The notes beneath the pieces were generated by a model. It was not told the origin of the DNA and did not search any database. It saw only the letters and a program-made list of their open reading frames with translations. This document shows, piece after piece, positions 20,848 through 33,132 of a DNA stretch of 64,000 nucleotides; position 1 is the stretch's first letter; every line of letters starts with the position of its first letter. Origin of the DNA: Dactylorhiza incarnata (taxonomy: Eukaryota; Streptophyta; Magnoliopsida; Asparagales; Orchidaceae); assembly GCA_033032865.1 (NCBI GenBank), contig JAWHQI010000028.1, positions 5,165,001 to 5,229,000 on the forward strand, given 5' to 3'. A program made the translations under genes and the position numbers.

Positions 20848-23800
20848 TTACAAGCTTCCATCAAGCATCCCCAAGGTGTTTATGAAATAGTTATGCTTAG
20901 TTTCATCTAAAGGTTTTGTGAAGATGTCTGCTCTTTGATTGTCTGTGGGAATATATTCTAAGGTTATTTTACCCTTCTCAACATTGTCTCTAAGGAAGTG
21001 ATGTCTGATTTCTATATGTTTGGTCCTACTATGAAGGACTGGGTTGGATGCTATGGATATAGCACTAGAGCTATCACAATAGATCTTAGAGTTGTGTATT
21101 TCCAATTTGTAATCAAGTAGTTGATTTTGCATCACAGAATTTGTGAACAGCAGCTCCCAGCAGCTATGTATTCAGCTTGAGCTGTTGAAGTTGAGACTGA
21201 GGTTTGTTTCTTACTAAACCATGAAATCAATCTGTCACCTAGAAATTGGCAGGTACCAGATGTGCTTTTTCTATCAACCCTACATCCAGCATAATCTGCA
21301 TCTGAGAAACCTATTAATTCAAAGTTGGTTTCTGCTGAGTACCATAGTCCTAGTTCAGGGGTTCCCTTTAGGTATCTAAGAATCCTTTTTACAGAGGTGA
21401 GATGGGATTCCTTTGGATCAACCTGAAATCTTGCACATATGCAAGTGGCAAACATGATATCAGGTCTGCTTGCTGTTAGATATAGAAGGGATCCTATGAT
21501 GGCCCTATAAGTCTTTTGATCTACTGATTTTCCTTTATCATCTTTTTCTATGATGGCATTGGTTGCCATGGGTGTTTTCATGGTAGATGCTGATTCCATA
21601 CCAAACTTTTTGATTAGTTCTTTGGTATATTTTGATTGTGAGATAAAGATTCCTTCACTACTTTGTTTTACTTGTAGCCCTAGGAAGTAGGAGAGTTCAC
21701 CCATACTACTCATCTCAAATTTAGATTGCATAAGATTAGCAAATCTTTTACATAGTTTAGGATGGGTTGAGCTAAAGATAATGTCATCTACATATATTTG
21801 AACAAGGAGGAGTTGGTTTTTATGTGTTCTAGTAAAGAGTGTCTTGTCTACTTTTCCTCTTTCAAAGGAATTTTCTAAAAGAAAATTTGAGAGAGTTTCA
21901 TACCAAGCTCTAGGTGCTTGCTTAAGACCATATAATGCTTTGTTAAGTCTATAAACAAAGTTAGGGGAAGAGGGATTAACAAAACCTGGTGGTTGCTCCA
22001 CATATACCTCTTCTTGTAGATCTCCATTTAAAAAGGCACTCTTGACATCCATTTGGTAGACTTTCATCTTCATGAAGGCTGCATAGGCAAGAAAGAGCCT
22101 GATTGCCTCTAATCTGGCTACTGGAGCAAAGGTCTGATTGTAGTCTATCCCTTCTTCTTGTCTATATCCTTGTGCTACAAGTCTTGCCTTGTTTCTCACA
22201 ATTATTCCAGTGGAATCTAGTTTGTTCCTGTATACCCATTTTGTACCAATTACAGGGTAGTTTATTGGTCTTTCAACTAGGTTCCATACTTTGTTTCTCT
22301 CAAATTGGCCTAGTTCTTCTTGCATGGCCATAATCCAGTGAGGATCACAATTTGCTTCCTCAAACTTCTTTGGTTCAACTTGTGATAGGAAGCATTGGAG
22401 CATTATCCCATTGGAGACTTGGTGTCTTGTTCTTACTCCTGCATTGGGATCTCCAATCACTTGAGCTTGTGGATGATCTTTCAAATTGATTCCTGTTCTG
22501 CCTGAATTTGTCAGTTGTTCTTCTACTTCATTCTCAATGGGATCATTGTTCAATTGTTCTTCCTGGACCATGTCCTCTTGTGGAAGAGGGTCTTGAGTGC
22601 TCTTTTCTGAGGTTTCTTGTTCAGACTCCTCACTTGGTTCCTCTAACTGGTTTTCCTTTCCATTTTCTGTGTTCTCTAGAGCTAGTTGCTCAAGCTGGGT
22701 TTCTATGCTGTTGTTTTCCTCTGGAACAGAACTGGTGGAAGTTTCCTCCCCCTTAAGCAGCATGTTAGTTTCATCAAACAAAATGTGCATGGATTCTTCA
22801 ATCTTAAGAGTTCTTCTATTGTAGCACCTATATGCTTTGCTGGATGATGAATATCCCAGAAATATTTCATCATCAGACTTCTTGTCAAATTTGGCAAGAT
22901 GATCTTTCCCATTGTTTAGAATAAAGCAAGCACGTCCAAAAATTTTAAAATATTTAACAGTGGGTGTTTTATTTTTCAGGAGCTCATATGGAGTCTTTGA
23001 TTTAGTTTTGTGTATGAGGCTTCTATTTAGAACATAGTTTGCAGTGTTGACTGCTTCAGCCCAAAAGGTTTTTGGTAATCCTGACTCTGCAAGCAGGGTT
23101 CTACCTGATTCTATTAAGGTTCTATTCTTCCTCTCAGCAACTCCATTTTGTTGGGGAGTTCTAGGTGCTGAGAAGCTTTGTTTAATACCTTCTTCCTCAC
23201 AGAAACTACAAATCATCTGATTCTCAAATTCAGTCCCATGGTCACTTCTTATAATTGAAACATTTGTATTGAACTCAGATTGAATCTGTCTTATGAATTT
23301 TGAGAGAATTTTATGGGTTTCAGATTTAACTCCTAGAAAGAATACCCAGCTAAACATAGAATAATCATCAACAATGACCAAGGTATAGGATTTTCCACCT
23401 AAGCTTTGAGTGGATATGGGACCAAAGAGATCCATGTGTAGTAAGTATAAAGACCTGGGAGAGTCATCCTTACCAATGGGTTTGAAGGATGATTTGGTTT
23501 GCTTTCCTAGTTGGCAAGGTCTGCATGGAGAATCTTTAGAGTACCTACCCTTTGGTAAGCCTCTGACTAGGTTATTCTTAGCTAGTTTACTGATTGTTTT
23601 GTAGTTTAGATGACCTAGTCTCCTATGCCATAATTCATTTTTATCAATAATATTGTTGAATAAGCAAACTTCTGTGGGTGAAGAGCTAAAGTCCACTACA
23701 TATACTCTCCCTTTTCTAATTCCATTTAGTACTGTAGCACCAGTCTTGATATCTATAATATGGCAGAATAGTGTAGTGAATTTTACCTCATACTTACCAT

Positions 23801-24044
23801 TCTCACATATCTGACTTATACTTATCAGATTGTGTTTTAGTCCTTTGACTACTGCCACATTCTTGAAGGTGACTTTCCCTTCTTTGAAATCTCCAAATCC
23901 CTTGGTTTGGCCACAGCTAGAGTCTCCAAAGGTTACTGATGGTCCAAGTCTATCCTCAAAGTTGATTTATAGGTTTTTGCAACTTGTCATGTGCATGGAG
24001 CATCCACTGTCCAAGTACCACACCATCCTGGAAATGTGATACAT
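20848..24044 (-). CDS. S1 Pol polyprotein, two lesions
   Basis: Protease, integrase, reverse transcriptase and RNase H of a Ty1/copia element. Start chosen at the ATG at 24044, upstream of the protease motif. The protease active site DSG is at 24003-24011. A GAG-pre-integrase zinc region (WHRRLGH, later CRPCQ) comes next. The integrase catalytic residues lie in HMDLFGP (about 23435), SDHGTEF (about 23242) and NGVAERKN (about 23140). The RT palm motif YVDD is near 21785. RNase H has DADYAG and QAEYIA, and ends with the frame 20848-21135 ([20 protein letters not shown]). Lesions: an in-frame TAA at 23967-23969 just after the protease motif, and a one-base loss near 21135 that splits RNase H. 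Everything between is a single 2.7-kb open frame. It would act in cytoplasmic virus-like particles to copy and integrate the element. Confidence 0.92.
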
Positions 24045-24070
24045 CTGCACATAAAAGTTTAAACATTAGT

Positions 24071-26098
24071 TTAGACCCTGCTGAGCTGGGGTCCCTTTCT
24101 CTCATTAGTAAAAGATTTAATAAAAGAATAAGTGGGTTTTTCAGGATATCCTTCCTCCTTATGGGGTACTGGCTTATCATACCAATCTTCTTGGATGATA
24201 TCACAGAAATAGTGTTCATAATAGAAGGACATGGATTGAGGGACCTGTTTGGAAACAGAAAATTTTCTGTCTGATTTATTGCGTCGATAGGGATTCGACA
24301 TAGACTTATGGTTGCGTCGATATGAATTCGACGTAGGTTTCTGGTTGCGTCGATATGAGGTCGACGCTTCCTTCATTCTGAGTCTACTTTTAGTCGAAGC
24401 ATGTGAGAGATTACGTTGAGTGGAGGTCGGCGCGATTTGGTGTATGCGTCGATTAGAAATCGACGCACGTGGATAATAATTCGACGTATGTTCAGAATTT
24501 TTGTGAGGATACTTTCCTAAGATTCCTTTATCTGAAATGGGATTAGGTTTATTAAAAACAGTGGTTGTTTCTGGACCTACTTGTGATCTAATTCCTGCTA
24601 GATGATTCTCCCTGGTGAATTGAATGGGATGTTTCCAGACAGGTTTGCTGAATGTTTGTGATTTAGATGCTTCATTAGTATTCAGCTTTAGTTGTCTAAA
24701 TCTATCAGTGAGATTCTAAGAGATGTTCTTGAGCTTCTGACCTCTTCCATTCAGAGAGTCCTCAAAGGCTTTAGCCTTTGCCAGCTCTTTCCTTAGTGTT
24801 AGATTTTCTGAATAGATTTTGTCTAATTCCTTCTTTGAGAGCTCTTGATCGAGCTTATAGTTTTCATAGTGTGTATTCACATGTTTGAGATTTCTTAATT
24901 CAACTCTTAATTCTTTTACTTCTTTTTCAGATTTGATTAGATCTAAACAGAATTCTTTGAAATCTTGTTTGAAATCAGTAGAAGAGAAATCTATATCATC
25001 AAGTATATTTACCATAGATGTATCATCAAGCTTCTCAGTGGCCATCAGACAGGTTTCCTCTTGCTTGACCTCTTCCTGATCATTGTCTGATGAGGTACTT
25101 CCTTCAGATTCTGAATCACTCCAAGATTGAGCAATGAATCCTCTTTCTTTCTTTTTCTTCTTTAGATCTGTTCTTTTCAGATCTTTCTTAGTGTTGTTCT
25201 CCTTAGGACATTCAGGTGCAATATGTCCAGGTTTCCTGCAAGAGTAACAGATAATCTCTTTAGTAGGTGTTTTATTATACCTGGTTTTTGAATCTCTTCC
25301 TCTGGATCCTTCTATTTTGATCCACCTCTTGAACTTCCTAGCCAGGAAGCTGATTAGTTCCTCATCACTAGTAGATGGTTCACCTTCAACAGCTTTCAAT
25401 GCAATACTCTTTTCTTTTGAGAGTGGAGAGGCCTTTTCTTTCTCAGCTCTGGTTTTCAACAGTTGTTCATAGGATTTTAATTTACCCAACAGAACATCTG
25501 TTGATATTTCTTTTTGACTTCTGTAGTCTTTGATTGGCCAGATTCTTGAGTCCCAAGAGCTAGGAAAGCAAGTCAGCAATTTATCATTTATCTCAGTGAG
25601 AGATATGTCCTTCTCAAGTGTTCTCAATTCATTGACTATGAGGCTGAATCTTGAATACATGTCAGCAACACTTTCACTTTCTTTCTTTTGGAAGTTTTCA
25701 TATTGGGAGATCAGTAGTGCCTTTCTATCCTTTTTCTCATCAGCACTTCCCTCTACCATTTTGGTGAGAGCTTCCCATACTTCCTTAGCTGACTCACAAT
25801 CAGCAATCTTTTGGAAAATTTCATCTGAGAGGGTTGAGACTAGGATATTCATAGCCTTGGCATCATGTCCTTGGGCTTTCTTCTCATCTTCTGTCCATTC
25901 AGCTCTTGGAACAAGTGTTTCAGTCACTTTTCCACTTGAATCCTTCCTGAATGGCTTGGGGGGACCTGTCAAGATCACATTAAACAATTCATCATCAATA
26001 GAGTTTAAATAAATTCTAATTCTTGTTTTCCAAAGTGCAAACTTTTCCAGGTTGCAAATTGGAGGTCTGGTGGAAGCATAATCTTTGATTTGTGCCAT
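24071..26098 (-). CDS. S1 Gag with internal TAG
   Basis: Structural protein of the particle. Start chosen at MAQIKDYASTRP (26098), because S3 Gag begins with the same block; the frame upstream to 26155 is hydrophobic and unlike it. It has a copia-type (UBN2) capsid domain at about residues 10-230, a zinc knuckle CYSCRKPGHIAPEC at 25208-25250 (about residue 283), an acidic Ser-rich stretch and a coiled coil. A TAG lies at 24716-24718, where S3 has a Gln codon. The same frame then stays open for over 200 codons to a TAA at 24071. That C-terminal extension contains repeats of the type S-Y-R-R-N encoded by CGTCGA-N7-TCGACG sites. With the TAG, the product is 460 residues. Readthrough or simple decay both fit. 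Confidence 0.88.
24280..24480. promoter_or_regulatory. CGTCGA-N7-TCGACG cluster within gag frame
   Basis: Full sites lie at 24282-24300, 24315-24333, 24348-24366 and 24447-24465, each with exactly 7 nt between arms. They fall in the open C-terminal frame of Gag and are translated as SYRRN, PYRRN or SNRR blocks. Confidence 0.8.
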
Positions 26099-26181
26099 AT
26101 GATAAAATAATTTTGAAAAATATATATATATGAGAGGTAGGATCTTTTTGATCAAGGAGTTATCCTTTTTAGATCAACCTG

Positions 26182-26193
26182 GCTCTGATACCA
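26182..26193 (-). promoter_or_regulatory. S1 primer-binding site (iMet tRNA)
   Basis: TGGTATCAGAGC on the minus strand, 2 nt inside the 5' LTR end. It matches the 3' end of plant initiator Met-tRNA, the usual primer of these elements. Confidence 0.92.
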
Positions 26194-26195
26194 AT

Positions 26196-27533
26196 TGAAA
26201 GTGCACAATTAACCTCACTAGAATTCTCTAGAGGGGGGGGGGGGTGAATAGAGATTTAAAAATTATTTTGTGCAAAGTTAATATATATATGTGTATGATC
26301 ACAGATTAGAGCTTCCCACACACCAACAAGAATTAAGCAAGAAAATAAAGTAAATGCAAGAAAATAAATCACAGCACAACACAAGAAAATATAGTGGTTC
26401 CCCAAACTTTGGGTAGTCCACTCTTCTACCCCCTTGGTAGGAATTCACTATCTTGCACTGAGTATTTTGATAAGGAGACTCTTAGAACCACCCTGAGTCT
26501 TTTGACAAGGAGACTCTTAGAATCAACTGAGTCTTTTGACAAGGAGACTCTTAGAACCAGTACACTGAATTTTTTTGAAGAGAGATTCTAAAAACTCTTT
26601 TACAATGTTTAAGTAAGAAAAAGAAAGAAGAAAGAAATAAGAACAAGAATGAATCTTCTTCCTAGCAAGAAGATTGGAAGCACAAGAAGTAGTGAATGAA
26701 ATCTCTCTTCTATAGTGAGAAGGAGATTGTAAAAAACTTTTCTCTCTTTTGAGAGAGCTTTCAGAGTTTGCAGTAGAATGGCTTCTGAAGAAGAAGGAGA
26801 AGATGAAGGTTTTTTCTCTGCAGCACACTATCTCTTTTCTCAGCTTTTTCTCTCTATTCTCTTAGGAGCTTTTCCTCTATTTCAAATGTATGTGGTGGAT
26901 CACTCTTCTACATTTTCTACCGACCACCTCTTTATTTATAGCTCTGTTAATTCAAAATAATACTATAGGAGGATAATCAATTAGCAGTTAGAGAAATAGA
27001 AAGATGAAAATGTTTCCATAATATTTATTTCTGTAGAAGGAAAGAACCAATTCTGATTTCAAATAATGTCCAAATAAGTTTAATCAAATTAGCCAAGAAT
27101 CAGATATAAGGAAAGAATGATTCAGAACGACTATAAAATATTGATGCTTATTCCATACAAGTCAGATCTACTGAAAGAAGGAAAGAGATCTGACGCATAT
27201 TTAAATCTGTCATATAAATCGACGTGCGTCGATTACCATTCGACGTAAGCGTCGAATTCATCCTGGCTGGACGTCGAGAGGAGAATAAGGAAGGTGCGTC
27301 GACTAAGGTGCGTCGACTTCTCCATATGCGTCGACTAGAAATCAGAGTAGCGTCGACAACACATACGTCGAAATCTTCCTAAAGTTACTTCGACTTATTC
27401 TGACGGAAACGTCGACTATATTTCGCCGTTGCGTCGAATACTATTCGACGCATATTTACTTAACCTTGTTTTTCTTTCTTAGAATTCATATTCAACTTAA
27501 TTCAAGGGGTTAAGAGAAATCATTTCCCCAACA
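26196..27533 (-). repeat. S1 5' LTR
   Basis: 1,338 bp, with the same structure as the 3' copy. The CGTCGA cluster is at 27210-27460. The G run near 26231 is longer here than in the 3' LTR. Confidence 0.92.
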
Positions 27534-27796
27534 AATATCATCATGAGTAGGAGAAGGAACTGATGTGTTCATGGGAGGAATAAGAGCCTCAAGTAAGGAG
27601 AGTGGAGGTGAAGGTAGATAATGTCCTTCTGTGGGAAGAAGAAGACAAGTAGATGAAACAGCCACATATGATTTAGTAGGAGTTTTTATTGTGATCTGCC
27701 TTCCCCATCTACTGAAGAGTTGAATGTTCAATCTTTTCCCTGGAGGGATACTAATTATCTCAAATGAACAAACTGCTACGAATGAGTGCTTCAACA
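27534..27796 (-). pseudogene. Sirevirus H env-like gene, middle part
   Basis: A minus-strand frame with IPPGKRLNIQLFSRWGRQI, matching IPPGKRMNIGIFSKWTRQI in the S3 env-like gene (about 41150-41200), followed by a Pro/Ser-rich linker. It lies between S1 and solo LTR L4, both inserted in this gene. CAACA at 27792-27796 is one copy of the L4 target duplication. Confidence 0.7.
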
Positions 27797-28543
27797 TGTA
27801 AGATCTCTTTTTCCAAAACCCGTTCGGGTACTTGAAAACTCGAACCTCTCCCGTATCGCACGGTCAAGGTGGATCTTCGCCCAGAATCGTTGCCTTGTGG
27901 TGTCACCAACACTCGGGTTAGTCAACATTGCTCAGCACCGACCCTGCCGGCTATACAATCATAAGTAAAATATGCCAAAGTGAAGTACAGAAAAAAGGGC
28001 ATGTCCACAAGTCACAACATCATATAATGAAACAGAAAGTCCAAAAAGAGAAGTACAAGTAAAAAGGGCTTAAGCCCGATACATATCCAAAATAAGTATT
28101 ATCTCTCTCTCTACAACATGCAGAAACTACAACCAAACTCTCAAATGCGGAAATCTAACTATCTAATCATCGACCTGTGGCGTCGCGGTAGTACGCTGCA
28201 TCTGCTGTTCAGGTCCTGCCATCTCATCCTACTGCGCGCAGGACAACTCTGTCTCCTCGGACTCCTGCGGTCACACCGACCGTTAGTCATAAAGACTAAG
28301 TCGCTTTGTCCTCGCCTCCCTCAACGACTCCTAGGAACCGAGCGGGAGGAAGAAGCGGAGGACAACAAGGGGTAAACAAGAAGAGGTGACATGGCACTAA
28401 TCTAGCAGGTATAGGTAAAGCAGTAAAACTAGCTAGCAGTATAATGCATATAAATGACAGTAAAGTAGAGCATGAAATAAAGCAGTAATAGTAAGAAAAT
28501 GCGATGCAGTAAGTAAAACTAATCTACCATCACAGATTCGTAC

Positions 28544-28634
28544 CTTAACTTATATGAACGCCCATACGACATATAAGTTAAGATGTCCAGGTAACCCATC
28601 ATATAAAAGAGCCCATACTAATTTATATGATGGG
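28544..28634 (-). other. Paired hairpin module H1-H2 of L4
   Basis: H2 arms are CTTAACTTATATG (28544-28556) and 28570-28582, a perfect 13 bp. H1 arms are CCCATCATATAAA (28595-28607) and 28622-28634, a perfect 13 bp. Compared with L2, several base pairs are changed on both sides, while the loop keeps GTATGGGC. Confidence 0.85.
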
Positions 28635-30020
28635 GTATGCAGATGTGCGTTATGTTATGCTATGTTTATGATGTGAATTATGCGGCCATGCAATGCAACT
28701 TACCCATACGACTCCATGCGCACAGACCTTTATAGTTCCCAATTTGTTTGAAAGGAAGCCAACCTTTCGGGTATCGACCGTCGTGGCTCACGGTGGCAGT
28801 GGATCGGGCACTCCACATCCTAGGCGGGTATGGTCACTACCAAGCCTAGACCTCATGTACGCCTCAACGCTAAGAACACAACAGCGGAGCTCTTGCGTAC
28901 TCTTGCTGGAATCCACCAGACTTTAAGGTCGGGTGGGTTATTAGGGATTGTCCTCCAGACCGCGGTACTCAAACTTACCGGCCCTCTAAACCTCACCCTC
29001 ACCTGAGTCAATGTACTACCGTCGGTGACACGACTGGCCTAGCACCGTAGACTCGCCACTAATTGCATAAGAAACAGGTGTTTAACATGTCCACCCGAGC
29101 TTCCGGCTCAGGGACTAACACACAAGCTGATCCAACCCATCTCCTTCCCGGAGGAGATCCATACCAGTTTGCAGACCTACTTAGGCTACTCTTGCCTACA
29201 AATTTAGTTAGTGTTATATTTAGGGTGAATCTTGGACTTCCCGCGGTGTACTCCGTAAGGGGCCCCTAACAGTACTACAGATCAATGGGCTCAACCCCAC
29301 TATCCTCCTCAAGACAATTACTTTAGTTGGTGATTAACGTTTGGTTCACCCCTCATCATTTCATATAGTTAAAGTGACTTAGCTCATCTCCCGTCCCACC
29401 CCATCGGGTTGGACGTGCCTCCACACCTCATATACTAACCCTAACGCAACCTCACAACTAACCCTATGATTGACCTTCCATGAATCATTGTGTGCTATAA
29501 CTCAATTACTGATTGTATATAACTTCTAAACACTACTTAGTGGTCTGAATTGTCTAAAACTCAAAATTTTGTTTTCACTAAACGCAGACCACTAAGTTAA
29601 ACTAACTACCAACACCATAAGGGAACCCTTCTAAAAATCATCACCAAGGTCTCTAATAATTATTCTAGGCTCACACTGACCTTAATAAGGTATGCTCCAA
29701 TTTCCATAATTTTCCATATTAATTTGGTATTTAATATAATTTAAAGTAGTTAAGGCCTTAAGTCAAATTGCACATGAACTACCCTCAAAATGATTCCTCA
29801 TGCTACAAGAAAACTATCAGTAAGGTAATATCCCATATCAAGGTGGTTCACTGAGTTCCATGACCCTAGGGTGTGATTTGGCCTACTAAATCATCATAGT
29901 TGTATAATTACCAAAATGCCACTATAATTAGGAAAAATAGTATTTCACTTTTGAAAATTCTCCAAAAATTACCAAGTGTCCAAATGGGGTCCTAGAGTCC
30001 TCTGCCAAAAGAGTGTGTCA

Positions 30021-30680
30021 TTACCATGTGATTTGACATTTTAAACAGATTTAATATTCAAGTGATGTAAATTCCAATTTCTACATGAAAAACAAATCTA
30101 CAAGCTTCCAAACAATTGTCATGGGCATATATTAACCTAAAATTACAGATCACCAAGTATAATGACAAAGCCCCATGATTTGACATTTTAAAAAGATTTA
30201 ATACTCAAGTGGTGTAAATTCCAATTTCTACATGAGGTACAAGAAATACAATCCTACAAGATTCCAAACAATTACCACGGGCATATATTAACCTAAAATT
30301 ATAGATCACCAAGTATCATGACAAAGCCCCATGATTTGTCATTTTAAAAGATTTAATACTCAAGTGGTGTAAATTCCAATTTCTACATAAGGTACAAGAA
30401 ATACAATCCTACAAGCTTCCAAACAATTAACATGGGCATATATTAACATAAAATGACAGATTTCCAAGTATCATAACATTGCCCCATGATTTGATATTTT
30501 AAAATGATTTAATACCCAAGGGTTGTAAAATCCAATTTCTACATGAGGTACATGAAATATAATTCTACAAGCTTCCAAATAATTATCATGGGCTTATAAT
30601 AGCATTGAATGACAGAAAACCAAGTTTCACAATTTTTCCCCATGATTTGACATTTTTCACAATTAAATTCCCTTAAGCTA
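30021..30680 (-). repeat. Tandem array in L4, period about 155 bp
   Basis: CCATGATTTGACATTTT and related words recur near 30024, 30172, 30328, 30482 and 30641, with GGGCATATATTAACCTAAAAT between. About four and a half units. Same period and similar place in the LTR as the array in L2, though similarity by eye is weak. Confidence 0.8.
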
Positions 30681-33132
30681 GCAAGTACTTAAAATTTCCT
30701 ACACAAGGAATAATACTTCAATAAATCATAACAAAATTACTATAGTCCATTTTCATCCCTAATCAGACATTGATAGAGTTTCAACACCATACAAGGTCCT
30801 ATGACCATGCATTTCATTTTATTAAGGAAAGGGTGGCAATTTCATTTATTAGGAAGAAAAAATACTTAAATACCTCTAAAAATTCTCATTAAATTAACTA
30901 AGTCATTTTATGCTCCTACAAACATATCTACAAAGTTCTGAGCCAAGGCAAGAACATTTGGTCCTATGCCCTTCACAAATCTCACCTTGCACCCTTAAGG
31001 TTTTACCCTTAGGGTTTTAGGTCACGCCACCCTAATGGCTCCAAATGGGCCAATAGGGTGTGTCACATGCAATTGCATATCCATACCCACATAGCCATCA
31101 TGATGGGAGGAGGCTAACACACTCAACTCCTCAAAATGACCTAAACCCTAATTTGACCCTTAAAGGCCCTCATTAGGGTTTCCCATTTTCCATATCAAAT
31201 CAACTCCAAATGGAGTGAAATTTTCGGTAGGCACTACTCATGTACAAAGAGCATGCCATTAAAGTTTGGTGTCATTTGGACATCATATGCTCCAAAAATC
31301 AACTTAATTTAAATATTCTAACTACCACAAAAACCCTAGGTAAAAGTATCCACCAAGGGCTGTCCCTTTGGCAGGGGGTGCCCCTAGGGTATACCAACCC
31401 ATGGTTAAAAGCACAGCTCCAAAGCTTGAAGGGTTTGACCTAGGTATTTAATTTAGTGGACTGACCTAGTGTAGGACCAGTCCTAGTAAAATAGCTCCCT
31501 AGGGAGCTGTAGGTCACCAAATGACCTGAACTCAAGCCCTACTAAAGGTCAAGATCAAGGCCTACAACTTTTATGTCGGGCACTTTTTCTAATTCGGCCA
31601 TTAAGAGGCCTTAATTAATTATTGAAGTGGACTGAATATTAGAGGCAGAAAATCCAACTAATGAATTAATTAAATATAGAAATATGAGATCTGCACGAAT
31701 CTTGGCGCAGATCTAACGGCAGCGCCGTCGTCTTCTTCCTCAGCCAACGGCTGGGATTCTCCCGTGCTGGGCCGAGTTACTCCCCCATTTCCCGGCCACC
31801 TGGTGGCCACCACGGCCGGCCACCACCGCCACCACCTTCGTGGTGGTCGGGGCTACAACTTCCGGGAGACAGGAGGCCGGAGGAGGCGTATTCCGGCGAA
31901 CCCGATAGTTCCAAAACCATGGAAATCGGGGTGATTTTGTGAACTGATCCCGGCTCAATTGAGCCTGGACCTTGAAATAAACCACATGAGGATCTAGCAT
32001 GAGGGGAGGGGAGGAGAAACGAACCACTATTGGTGTGTGGCGGTGGCTCCGACGATGATTGGCCATGGATTTTCCTTGCTCCGGCGACCCCGCTCCCGAT
32101 CTCGATTCTCCAGCTAAAGCTCTGCTCCAGGTGTTGTTCCCGTCTGCTCTCGACCTCCTGAAGCTAATGGCGTGGCTGGAATGAAGTGAGGAGGCCTCTT
32201 TGGTTAGTTTTGAATTGGAGCCTCCTCGGTCCTCTCATGGTTGCCACCCTCCTGCACCAGCTGGCCCCTTGCTTCCACATGGGTCAAGCCCAGACCCACA
32301 GTAATCAGGGGAGGCCCCTAGGCTGATTGGAGGAGGAGTGTAGAGGAGGGATTGCTTTATGCTTTCTCTTTATGCTTTATGCCTTTTTGATTAACCTTTT
32401 GGTCCCCCCTCCATTGATTAATCGCACCATGGTTTAGGTTCAGCCTAGGGCTGATATGAGCATGCCTTAGGTCCATGTATAATGGTTAATTAAGGGGGTG
32501 TTGGGTCCCATTCAATTTAGGCCTAGAATTCACCTTAAAGGGCTAGGTTGACCATGGTTGACTTTGGTCAACCAAGGTGAGTGGGTTGACCCCACTTGGG
32601 GGTCATGAGTTCCTTAACATCACCCAACATTGGTTGGTCCATGGTGGAGCTCCAATTGGTTCAATTTAGGCATAAGGTGTGATTTTGACCAAAATTAAGC
32701 TAAAGTTGACTTTGGTCAAATTGGTCAATTGGTTAACCAAGTGATGAGGCTTTTAGGTCCAATGAGTTCCTTAAAGTGTTTAGAGTGTGGTGGTAAGGTC
32801 AATTTGAACAAGTAGGGTCAATTGAACCCTAATTGACTTAGTTTGGTTAATGTTGACCTATTATTGGCTTTGGTCAATTTCATGCAATTGGGTCTCACCC
32901 AAGTGCAATTCTCAAGGTAATGGTCTTCCTGAGTGGTTAGGGCATCATAAGTGAGGTCAATTTGGACAATTAAGGGTCAATTGACCTAGTTGAGGGGCTT
33001 AGGGTTAGGTTAGCTTTTGAGCTTTGGTGTGCACTTAGCAATTTCTACCCTAGCCTAAGGTCCTTGTGGTCACTCACCTCACCCCTATGCCCTAACATTT
33101 CCAATGGGTCTAGAAGGATTGGGGATGTTACA

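Larger units (their letters stand above)
17801..27533 (-). mobile_element. Sirevirus S1 (Ty1/copia), near-complete
   Basis: LTRs at 17801-19131 (3') and 26196-27533 (5') are nearly identical: I count about a dozen substitutions plus small indels, so insertion was recent. The LTRs run TGTTGGGGAA to CTTTCA. The flanks are TATAT (17796-17800) and AATAT (27534-27538), a 5-bp duplication with one mismatch. Order on the minus strand: 5' LTR, PBS, gag, protease, integrase, RT, RNase H, env-like, PPT, 3' LTR. The order RT after integrase defines Ty1/copia. The long coiled-coil Gag, env-like region and multiple polypurine tracts point to the Sirevirus clade. It lies inside element H. Confidence 0.93.
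27797..33132 (-). mobile_element. Solo giant LTR L4 (Ty3/gypsy-type), reversed
   Basis: On the minus strand it runs from TGTAACATCCCC (33132) to GATCTTACA (27797), 5,336 bp, with a perfect duplication CAACA (27792-27796 and 33133-33137) and no internal domain. It has the same family traits as L1 and L2: the H1-H2 hairpin module (28544-28634), TTAGTC hairpin (28283-28299), GC hairpin (31829-31846) and a 155-bp array (30021-30680). ORFs such as 28118-28375 or 31740-32066 are chance frames. Confidence 0.88.
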
